A stretch of DNA of 64,000 nt from Bacteroidetes bacterium 47-18 (GTDB lineage Bacteria > Bacteroidota > Bacteroidia > Chitinophagales > Chitinophagaceae): contig MKSF01000018.1 of the NCBI GenBank assembly GCA_001897155.1, positions 1 through 64,000 on the forward strand, given 5' to 3'. Below the pieces are notes generated by a model. That model ran no database searches. It was not told the DNA's origin and worked only from the letters and a program-made list of their open reading frames with translations. Below, piece by piece: positions 1 to 7,229 of the stretch. Made by a program: the position numbers and the translations under genes. Position 1 is the stretch's first letter. Every line of letters starts with the position of its first letter.

Positions 1-136
1 GAGCTCGTCGAAGCCCAATAACAGTATTCCTGTCAGCCCGCCCAAACATTACCCATCGACAAGTTCAGGGTGACAACCCTCGTGTCATGTTGAGCCTGTC
101 GAAACACACGCCCTTATGCATGATCAGGGTGGCAAC
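1..136. repeat. Degenerate copy of dispersed repeat family B
   Basis: This non-coding stretch contains the motif GTTGAGCCTGTCGAAAC near 90-107 and related fragments (CGACAAGTTCAGGGTGACA, GATCAGGGTGGCAAC). The same motif recurs near 15770, 28340 and 47640. It lies just downstream of the minus-strand gene that ends at 150, so it may form part of that gene's 3' region. The clean hairpin seen in the other copies is not obvious here. No gene is visible to the left edge. Confidence 0.5.
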
Positions 137-149
137 AGCACCCGGCATA

Positions 150-1031
150 TTATTTCAACACCAGCTTTTCTATGATATTGCCATCTGCAAAGGGTTCTGC
201 ATTGCCCCTGAACAATATCTTATTATTGTGAAGTACGATAATGGTGGGATAGGTTACCACACCCAGCTGGCTGCTCAGGTTGGGCGTACCTGTATATCCC
301 GGGACAGTGACACCCTTTTCATCCAGGATCTTAAAAGCCATCATAAGCGTATCGCGGTTTAAAGGATGGTTTACCAGCATATACCGGACATTTTTATAGG
401 TATTGCGTTCATGGTAAGCATTGAAGTCAGGCATTTTCTGAAAACAGGCATAACAGCTGGTATGCCAGAAGTCCATCACATAATATACATCCGGCTCCCA
501 CCGGAACGTATCCCCGTTACGGTCCGTCATCACCAGGCTGTCCGTGCCGATACCCTCATTAATGAGGCCCGTAACCGTCCTGTAGGAATAGAACTGGGAA
601 AAGTATTTGAATTGCGTAACATATACCGTTCCTATGAGCAGCCCGGCGAGCAGCAGAGCAACGCTCCATTTTTTATACTGCCGGATCCACAGCAGCCCGG
701 CCCAATAACCCAATGCCAGGCAAAAGATATTGGGAATAGCCAGGTCGCTTATATTACCGCTGTCCAGAAATAATACCTTAAAGCAATACACCAGTAATAG
801 GGTTACCATTATATTCATAAAATACCGGTATGCCCTGAAAGAGATGTTGTACCTGTGGTAAATAAGCAGGGTAAACATAAAGAACAGCAGGAGCTGGAAA
901 TAGCAATCCGCCGGTACATACCACAAATACCCCCTGCCCGGTCCCAGGACCATCAGCTGCAGTAAAATAAATAACAGGAAGTATAGCCACACTTCTATAA
1001 ATACTTTAAAGGGATGTTTTGCATAGCTCAT
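150..1031 (-). CDS. Polytopic membrane protein with C-terminal TlpA/thioredoxin-like domain
   Basis: This 293-residue protein has about five hydrophobic segments in residues 1-145 and an extracytoplasmic thioredoxin-like domain in the second half. The redox motif is HTSCYACF (C-x-x-C) at roughly 191-198, followed by a cis-Pro context VVTYPTII near 260. The architecture suggests a membrane-tethered thiol-disulfide oxidoreductase acting in the periplasm. It begins 57 bp after the Cys-rich lipoprotein gene on the same strand, so the two probably form one transcript. The inferred role is to make, break or isomerise disulfides in that partner. A general thioredoxin role is also possible; the family is clear only for the C-terminal half. 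Confidence 0.8.
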   Translation of the reverse strand: MSYAKHPFKVFIEVWLYFLLFILLQLMVLGPGRGYLWYVPADCYFQLLLFFMFTLLIYHRYNISFRAYRYFMNIMVTLLLVYCFKVLFLDSGNISDLAIPNIFCLALGYWAGLLWIRQYKKWSVALLLAGLLIGTVYVTQFKYFSQFYSYRTVTGLINEGIGTDSLVMTDRNGDTFRWEPDVYYVMDFWHTSCYACFQKMPDFNAYHERNTYKNVRYMLVNHPLNRDTLMMAFKILDEKGVTVPGYTGTPNLSSQLGVVTYPTIIVLHNNKILFRGNAEPFADGNIIEKLVLK

Positions 1032-1088
1032 AACCGGTTAAAGTTTAAAGCTACCCGGCCGGGTGACCGGACCAGGTAGCTGCTGTTA

Positions 1089-1736
1089 TTAAAAACAATT
1101 GCCGTCACAACTTCCCCGAAATAAGAAGCCGCATCCAGATGGAAGCACGTTACAACCATAATTAGCGCATATCCTGTAATCCAGCATCCTGCACCTGTTC
1201 ATAGAAAAATTACAGCTACAGTCATTGACACCCGCAGAGGTACCGCCTCCTTCTTTATTGGATTTTTGTATATAGTCGATCAGCTGGGTCCTGCTATGCG
1301 GCAATGCAAAATAATAAAGCACATCCTCCTCTGACCAGGAATAAACCACAGCCCGCTGCTTTACGCTGTTTTCCAGTGAATCCGGGATAGCTTGATTATC
1401 AGGAGTATTGACATACAGCTCCGGCGTTATCGCGTCCCTGATACTTTGAATAAAAGCTGCCTCATCGTCACTAAAAGACTCCGTAGCCAGCAGCAGGTCC
1501 ATTTTTTCTCTCCATATAGACGCTTTATTTTCAGAAGAGACCGACCTGAAAATAGCTATCAGGGTATCGATCTGGTAATTTGACAGCTCTTCACGATTGA
1601 TCCCTTCCCATGATGTTCCGGCCACAAACTGGTGTACCACAGGGTCGCAGGAGTACAAGGATGCTTCATTTTTCTTACAGGATGCCATTAGTGATACCAT
1701 CACCAATACAGTCAACAAATTAATGATTTTTTTCAT
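1089..1736 (-). CDS. Lipoprotein with fulvocin C-like Cys-rich C-terminal domain
   Basis: This 215-residue protein has a lipoprotein signal (LMASC, lipidated Cys20) and a helical, acidic middle (residues 40-160). After a flexible GGGTSAG linker it ends in a compact domain with eight cysteines: 173, 175, 182, 190, 195, 202, 210 and 214. The tail reads CSC-x6-C-x7-C-x4-C-x6-C, with P-x-GCG around Cys202 and a DGNCF end. From memory, the Myxococcus fulvus bacteriocin fulvocin C has nearly this pattern (N-terminal CSC, P-x-GCG, NGNFY end). Proteins of this kind are annotated in Bacteroidota as fulvocin C-related. Whether the tail is released, toxic or merely structural cannot be told from sequence. 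A membrane thioredoxin protein lies downstream and an XRE regulator is divergent. Confidence 0.8.
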   Translation of the reverse strand: MKKIINLLTVLVMVSLMASCKKNEASLYSCDPVVHQFVAGTSWEGINREELSNYQIDTLIAIFRSVSSENKASIWREKMDLLLATESFSDDEAAFIQSIRDAITPELYVNTPDNQAIPDSLENSVKQRAVVYSWSEEDVLYYFALPHSRTQLIDYIQKSNKEGGGTSAGVNDCSCNFSMNRCRMLDYRICANYGCNVLPSGCGFLFRGSCDGNCF

Positions 1737-1805
1737 AATAAAAAGATTTAATTGTTAATAATACCCGAAATAAAACAGCTTTTCTCTTGCAGCCAACCAA
1801 TAAAA

Positions 1806-1819
1806 TGGTATTTTTACCA
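1806..1819. promoter_or_regulatory. Palindrome between divergent XRE and lipoprotein genes
   Basis: TGGTA-TTTT-TACCA is a perfect 5-bp inverted repeat in the 109-bp gap between the divergent genes starting at 1736 (minus) and 1846 (plus). An XRE-type repressor dimer could bind it and control both directions. This is inference from position and symmetry only. Confidence 0.4.
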
Positions 1820-1845
1820 AATACTTAATAAGCACTTTCACTACT

Positions 1846-2199
1846 ATGTCGTTCGGTAAAAAATTGTCGGAGCTCCGTAAAAGTAAGGGGTTGTCACAGG
1901 AGGACCTGGCTTTTGAGCTGGGCATTTCCCAGTCATCTGTTTCCAATTACGAAGGCGGCGCTACCCTGCCGGATATACTGGTGCTGGAACGGGTATCCTC
2001 CTATTTCAATATACCTGTTACGGAGCTGCTGTCAGGAGAACATAACACTTTTTATAATTCCAATAATGCCGGTGGTCAAAATGGTTATGTTGTCAATAAT
2101 AACATCCCTGAAAAGCTGATAGAGCAATATGAAGCCACGATAACCGCATTGAAGGAGCAGATCGCTTTAATGAAGCAGTTGCTGGATGATAAAAAGTAA
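1846..2199 (+). CDS. XRE-family helix-turn-helix regulator
   Basis: This 117-residue protein opens with a Cro/CI-type HTH (residues 4-62), with helix pattern LSELRKSKGLSQEDLAFELG then ISQSSVSNYE. A low-complexity linker follows (residues 63-88), then a short coiled coil (PEKLIEQYEATITALKEQIA) that probably mediates oligomerisation. The start ATG is preceded by AT-rich DNA without a Shine-Dalgarno sequence, as is normal in this phylum. The gene is divergent from the fulvocin-like lipoprotein and is a candidate regulator of it. The broken XRE gene at 2619 shares the same HTH-linker-coiled-coil layout, so the two look like paralogues. Confidence 0.88.
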   Translation: MSFGKKLSELRKSKGLSQEDLAFELGISQSSVSNYEGGATLPDILVLERVSSYFNIPVTELLSGEHNTFYNSNNAGGQNGYVVNNNIPEKLIEQYEATITALKEQIALMKQLLDDKK

Positions 2200-2618
2200 C
2201 GCTTGTCCCGGATCAAATTAATACTTATCCAGGCTTAACCCCTTCCCGCTTCTCATCGGAGTCGGGTATCTTCTTTTCTCTTATAACCAAGACTGACGCG
2301 TAACGAGCGCTTTCGTTACAGTGCATTGTCTTATCCTATACTTTTAGTCGGGGGGTGAAAGGCCTTTTCATAGCGATGTGTTTTTCGTTTCGACAAAGGT
2401 TGCGCTATAAAAAAGCGTATCCTATTGGTACAATATGTATTTTACAGCCCCCAATCTGTTATATACCGGTTTTTTACATATCTTTATAATGGTGATTGTT
2501 TCCTAAGAACGATTACTTTTGCCGGATAGCAATGTCACTGAAAATGATATTCGTATTGTTTCCGGGCATTTGCAGGAAAGACCGCATATATTATAACAAA
2601 AAATACTATTTTTGAGCT
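2200..2618. other. 419-bp non-coding gap
   Basis: No credible gene is seen. The gap holds a small inverted repeat around GTAACGAGCGCTTTCGTTAC (near 2300-2319). It also has two TAnnTTTG-like boxes: TACTTTTG at 2514-2521 and TATTTTTG at 2607-2614. The second lies only four bases before the ATG of the downstream XRE pseudogene, which would imply a nearly leaderless transcript. Confidence 0.4.
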
Positions 2619-3026
2619 ATGACACATACCGCTAAAAACCCGAAAATACACGAAGGCCGCAATGTAAAACGCTTCCGCGAAATGCTGGGCATCAAGCAGG
2701 ACGCACTGGCTTATGAGCAGGACGCACTGGCTTATGAGCTGGGCGATGACTGGAACTAGCAGAAAGTTTCTTTACTGGAACAAAAGGAAACGATTGACTC
2801 CACTTTATTACAGCAGATTTCCGACGCCCTGAAAATCCCCGTGGAAGCGATTCAGAATTTTGACGAGGAGCAGGCGGTCAATATTATTTCTAATACTTTT
2901 CACGATACACAAGGTTTGATAAATTATAGTCCAACATCTGTGAATAATCCCATTGATAAACTAATTCAACTTCACGAAGAAAAAATTGCACTATATGAGC
3001 GTATGCTGAAGGGAAGGACGAAATGA
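2619..3026 (+). pseudogene. Broken XRE-family regulator (in-frame amber, internal duplication)
   Basis: Reading from the ATG at 2619 gives an HTH start (residues NVKRFREMLGIKQDALAYE), but TAG at 2757-2759 interrupts it. The same frame then continues with a typical XRE second half (QKVSLLEQKETIDSTLLQQI) and a coiled-coil tail to 3026. The amber is explained by CAG to TAG. The HTH also carries a perfect 21-bp in-frame tandem duplication that repeats QDALAYE and would disrupt the helices. With the stop removed, the protein would resemble the regulator at 1846-2199. The GTG-started remainder from 2841 is too short to be functional alone. It lies upstream of the NACHT-like gene, so it may once have regulated that module. 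Confidence 0.85.
2697..2738 (+). repeat. Perfect 21-bp tandem duplication
   Basis: CAGGACGCACTGGCTTATGAG occurs twice back to back (2697-2717 and 2718-2738). It keeps frame but duplicates seven residues inside the HTH of the pseudogene. Confidence 0.95.
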
Positions 3027-3113
3027 TGGCGAGATTGGAGAAGTTGATGGGAAAGTGACTTTTCCAAACAATAACTAAAACTCACAATTACTCTAAATAT
3101 AAACTTTAATTAA

Positions 3114-5198
3114 ATGGAAAATTTGTCTGAAATCAACAACCTTTTCAAGGAAATTTGGACTTCAACTAAAGCATATAATGTTGAAAACACTGATGGAACA
3201 ATATATAAACTTAATAACCCAGTCACTTACATACCCCCGCAGATAAAAGAGATTAAATCATATGAGAATGGACCAATTATTATTATATCTGCTCCTGGAG
3301 CTGTAGGAAAGACAACTCTCGCCAAACATATGTCTCACGTGAAAAAGGGATATTATTGGGATTTGTCAAAACATACTTTAGGAGACAACTCATTTATTGG
3401 AACACTAGCTCAAACATTTGGATATTCTAATTTACCTAAGGTCTTAGAAAGCTTAAAAAAATCAGAAATCACACTTTTTATTGACGCTTTTGATGAAGCT
3501 TATATTAGAAGTGGCTTAGATGGAATAAGGAGCTTTATTCAAGATATATATAGTGTAATAGATAAATCAACTCGACCTAATGTTGTGCTTTTTTCAAGAT
3601 CAGAAACAGCCGAATTTCTCCAGCTTGAGTTAATGGATTTGCCTAATTCTGAGAAAAAATATTGTGTGTATGAAATAGATTACTTTAATCAATCTGGGGC
3701 GAATCAATTTATTAAATATTGGCTAAGAAATAAGGGGGATGAAACATATGATACTCATTCAGCTACATTTAATGTAGCTTTGAATGCAATATTTACAAGT
3801 ATTTCTGCAGGAATGAATGTTGGATTTGATATGTGGAATACTGAAGACACAAGATCTTTCATTGGCTATGCACCTGTACTGGAAACAATCGGATCCTATC
3901 TGCTTAAAAGCGATTATAATAAGATATATAATGAATTTCAAGATGCCAAGACGATGGAAAAGGGTATAGAAGTTATTTCCAGTTTTATAAATCAACTTTT
4001 AATACGTGAGCAGGGTAAGGTCATTAATCCTCTAATTTCATCTAATAAAGACAAGCACGAAGACTGGAATATAATTGAAAATCTTTTTGACCCTATCGAA
4101 CAAATAAAGATAGTTCAAAAATATGTACTTAATCATGGAAAGATAGAAATAAACGTAGAAAATTTACCTATTTGGCTTCAAGATGAATACGTTCAGGCAA
4201 TTAATAATTTCCTTCCGGATCATCCTTTTCTTAAAGGTAAATTATATTCTAGCCCTGCATTCCGTGATTATTCACTTAGTATTTTAATTAGTGACCCTGC
4301 AACCGAAGATATCAGTAAAAAATTACTGGATCAAGGAAATTTTGCAATTACCCCACTCTTCATCTTCTTTTATCAGATTAGGAATGAAAATCATGTAAAA
4401 GGATCTCATATTGGATATTTATATGACTCCGCTATATCTAGAATTGGTGCAGAAGAAAGTATGATAATGACATTTATTAAGGAAAGATCTAATAGTAATA
4501 ATATCTATGATATAGAGATATTAAATCCTGATTCTCATTCATCTAATAATTTTCATTTTGAATGTCTTTTAGATAAAGACAATCCTCTAGTCTTTAATAA
4601 TAGATTGTCAAACGCAAATATTGAAGCTAAATGCAATATTTTTCTAGGATCAACTAGAGGGGGGATTGAATTAAATGATGTGGAGATATACGTCGATGGA
4701 ATTAATTTCCTTGGAAATAATTGCCTATTTAATTGCTTTAACGAAGATAGTTCTATAATTCTTCGTGCAAATAATGAAACAGAACCTCCTTCCTTTAAGG
4801 TTGAAAAAAAGGGACATGGGGCTACCATGGTTTATTGGCCTGGATCTGAAATGTATCCTTGGTCCCAATTCCATAGCAAGGATTTAGAAGAATCTCAAAA
4901 TGATGAGACCGGAGAAAAATTTTATGCCCTAAAAAGAATTTTATCGCCATTCAGAAAGCATAGAAAAAAAGGATTTGCCAAACAGGCAGAATTTATTGAT
5001 AATGAAATAGTAGGTTCTTCTGAATTAAGAAAAAGAGTCTTGGCACATTTAAAAACTAAAGGAATTATCAGATTACAATCTGCAACTAACAAGTACATTA
5101 TAGATGAGCAAGACATGGCAAAGATAGGTATTAGCTGGGTTGACATGACTAAGTCCAGCTATACTTCTATTGTTAAAACATTTTTAAATGAAATTTAA
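3114..5198 (+). CDS. NACHT/STAND-like P-loop NTPase, defence-type
   Basis: This 694-residue protein is not assigned to a named family. A Walker A motif PGAVGKTT lies at 61-68 and a Walker B LFIDAFDEA at 121-129, with the extra acidic residues typical of NACHT modules. A sensor-like strand NVVLFSRSE lies near 160-168 and resembles the NACHT TSR motif. The C-terminal half (about 330-690) lacks recognisable repeats and could be a sensor or effector. Base composition is strikingly AT-rich against both flanks, which points to horizontal origin. The downstream gene starts about 55 bp later and carries a HEPN motif, so the pair resembles an NTPase-effector defence operon. A restriction-associated or non-defence ATPase role is not excluded. 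Confidence 0.65.
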   Translation: MENLSEINNLFKEIWTSTKAYNVENTDGTIYKLNNPVTYIPPQIKEIKSYENGPIIIISAPGAVGKTTLAKHMSHVKKGYYWDLSKHTLGDNSFIGTLAQTFGYSNLPKVLESLKKSEITLFIDAFDEAYIRSGLDGIRSFIQDIYSVIDKSTRPNVVLFSRSETAEFLQLELMDLPNSEKKYCVYEIDYFNQSGANQFIKYWLRNKGDETYDTHSATFNVALNAIFTSISAGMNVGFDMWNTEDTRSFIGYAPVLETIGSYLLKSDYNKIYNEFQDAKTMEKGIEVISSFINQLLIREQGKVINPLISSNKDKHEDWNIIENLFDPIEQIKIVQKYVLNHGKIEINVENLPIWLQDEYVQAINNFLPDHPFLKGKLYSSPAFRDYSLSILISDPATEDISKKLLDQGNFAITPLFIFFYQIRNENHVKGSHIGYLYDSAISRIGAEESMIMTFIKERSNSNNIYDIEILNPDSHSSNNFHFECLLDKDNPLVFNNRLSNANIEAKCNIFLGSTRGGIELNDVEIYVDGINFLGNNCLFNCFNEDSSIILRANNETEPPSFKVEKKGHGATMVYWPGSEMYPWSQFHSKDLEESQNDETGEKFYALKRILSPFRKHRKKGFAKQAEFIDNEIVGSSELRKRVLAHLKTKGIIRLQSATNKYIIDEQDMAKIGISWVDMTKSSYTSIVKTFLNEI

Positions 5199-5253
5199 TA
5201 CTCTTTTATAGACTCCGATAGAATATTTTATAAATTGAAAGCTATCCTAAAAA

Positions 5254-6577
5254 TTGTCACGATTAAAAATAGAGAATAATCCTTCATTTCAGGAATTTAG
5301 TAATAACATAAAAGGTGCCAAATCGATAAAACAAATAGCATTTTTTCTTATCCCTTTTAGCAAAACGGCTAAGAATATTGTACAATCATTTGAAGGATTC
5401 CAAGCTATTGAAAAGCAATTCAACTTGATTTCAAAAAGCCCTGATGAATTCAATGATTTTTTCAGTGCATCCGGCTGGATTGCCCATGAGTCAATGAATC
5501 ACGATTTAATGCTGGAATGTATAGCGTTAGCTAAAAACAAGGATATAAAAACTGCCGAAGAAAAATTGGCTGATTATTATACATCTGAAAACCTGAAATG
5601 GTTGACAAGACAACTGAAAAGTACACCGGAGTTTCAAAAACGGTATGAATTAATTCGGCTTGCATATGAAGACACTATCGCTCAAAGGTTTCATTCTGCT
5701 GTTCCGGTCGTATTAATGATAATCGATGGTGGCGTAAATGACATAGACAAAAACAAAGGTTTCTTTACCGAAACCACAGACTTAACAGCATGGGATTCCA
5801 TTGCAGCGCATAGTACAGGACTTTCAAGGCTACGTGACATTTTAAACAAAGGAAGAAACCGCACCAACACAGAAGAAATTTTTCTACCCTATCGAAATGG
5901 AATTTTACACGGCAGAGATATTGCTTATGCCAACAAACATGTTGCAGCGAAATGTTGGTTGACTTTAATTGCTATTAATGATTGGGGTAAGGCTTTAGAG
6001 AAAAACAAGAAAAATCCTCTAAAAGAAGCAAAGGAACAGTTATTGAAGTAATCCTGGAAAGAGCCGAAAAGACAATAAAAGATTATGGAGAGCATCAAAA
6101 AAAGATGAAAGAAATCCATGGTTATATTGATGCCTGGAAACCAAGGGCTTTAGAAATAGGCAAAGACATTCCTGAAAATGGAAATTTAGAAGAATATCAA
6201 GAATTTACGCCAGAACGAGATGCGGTGAAGTTCCTTAACAATTGGAAAAACAAGAATTACGGGGGAATTGCTAAGCAGATAAATTATTTCAAAAAGGATG
6301 TAAATTTTGGAAAGAAGCTGGTAGAATTAGAAATATTTTCAATAATAAGCTTTTGAAAGAATATAAAATCGACTCTGTTATTGATTGCGTTCCGGCTATT
6401 TCTGAAGTTTTAGTTAATGTTGTAATTGAGTTCGAAGAAAAAGATTATGAGTTAGAAATCAAACTCAGAATGATTTATCAAAACGAAAAAGGAGAATATT
6501 TAGTCTTGGGACAGAAAAATGGAGAGTGGAAATTCATGGAATCTTTTTTCTTTCACAAGATTGAGTCTTTAATGTGA
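5254..6577 (+). pseudogene. HEPN-motif protein broken by two frameshifts
   Basis: Three open segments follow each other in different frames. They are 5254-6051 (265 residues from a TTG), then a frame open from about 6051 through 6356 that includes KPRALEIGKDIP, then 6353-6577. Both shifts equal one missing base, near 6048 and near 6340. The joined reading gives one protein of about 440 residues. In segment one, YRNGILHGRD at 213-222 contains R214-N-x3-H219, the R-x4-6-H signature of HEPN ribonucleases. Segment three ends in a small beta-rich domain (EFEEKDYELEIKLRMIYQ). No strong start codon or ribosome site is visible, so the TTG is tentative. The shifts may be real decay or assembly errors. 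The first segment alone could still make a HEPN protein. Confidence 0.6.
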
Positions 6578-7229
6578 ATAGACATAGTAAATTCAAATCG
6601 GAGTCAATACGTTAGAAGATGGCCAAGAGTAAGAAAATTGAAGTGGAGGGTAAAGAGATAAAATACCATATACAACAGAAAAAAGTGCAATAGCTATCTC
6701 AATTTACTATCTTAGGAAAAACAGGAGGGACGGATTTATGTATTTGGACGTAAGACTACACAGAAGCGTTAGGCTTAATTGAAACAGTGATATGAACAAT
6801 GACATCAAGAACACAGATGAAAACAGGGTGCTTGTAGCGTTTAAGCCTGCTCACGATGTCACGGAATACCAGATGGTACTCAATAAAGACGCCGATACGA
6901 TCTGGGCTACTGAGCTTCAAATTGCTGTCTGAATTATGGGGTACTTACAAAATCACTGGTTGAAAGCAAAGCAGTAAAGAAGCTGAAATAAGCAATTACA
7001 TTCACTCACTAAAACTACCTCTTATGACCCAACAACAACTCATCGACCACCTGGCTGAACGTACCCAAGCCACCCAAGCAGAAGTGCTCAAAACAAAAGA
7101 TAAGTAAACTTGGAATTTTTTGATAACTACCAAAAACTAACCAACTCTCGGACATTAATAAAAATCGCGGATGAGGTTTCTCTTATATAAATACCAACTG
7201 GATTCCTTAAATATCCTGCAAACCTGACA
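6578..7229. other. Gene debris between the islet and the acyl-CoA synthetase
   Basis: No intact gene is seen. The stretch holds short orphan reading frames. One at 6619-6693 encodes 24 residues beginning MAKSKKIEVEGKEIK, then stops. One at 6792-6932 is described separately. One at 7024-7107 encodes MTQQQLIDHLAERTQATQ and ten or so further residues before a stop; its start looks a little like the N-terminus of HU-type DNA-binding proteins. Such truncated N-termini suggest successive deletions. The identities are guesses. Confidence 0.5.
6792..6932 (+). pseudogene. Possible RhuM-like N-terminal remnant
   Basis: This 46-codon frame contains EYQMVLNKDADTIWATELQI, which resembles the opening of RhuM/virulence-associated proteins (a V-x-L-x-D-x-T-x-W-x-T-x-x-Q-M-A pattern). 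It breaks off at a TGA exactly where the family would continue. It is read as a truncated remnant; the similarity is from memory and short. Confidence 0.3.

Noticed and set aside
6619-6693. KilA-N-like start (MAKSKKIEVEGKEIK)
   Set aside because: Twenty-four residues are too few and the expected ISLTDIA-like continuation is not present in any frame.
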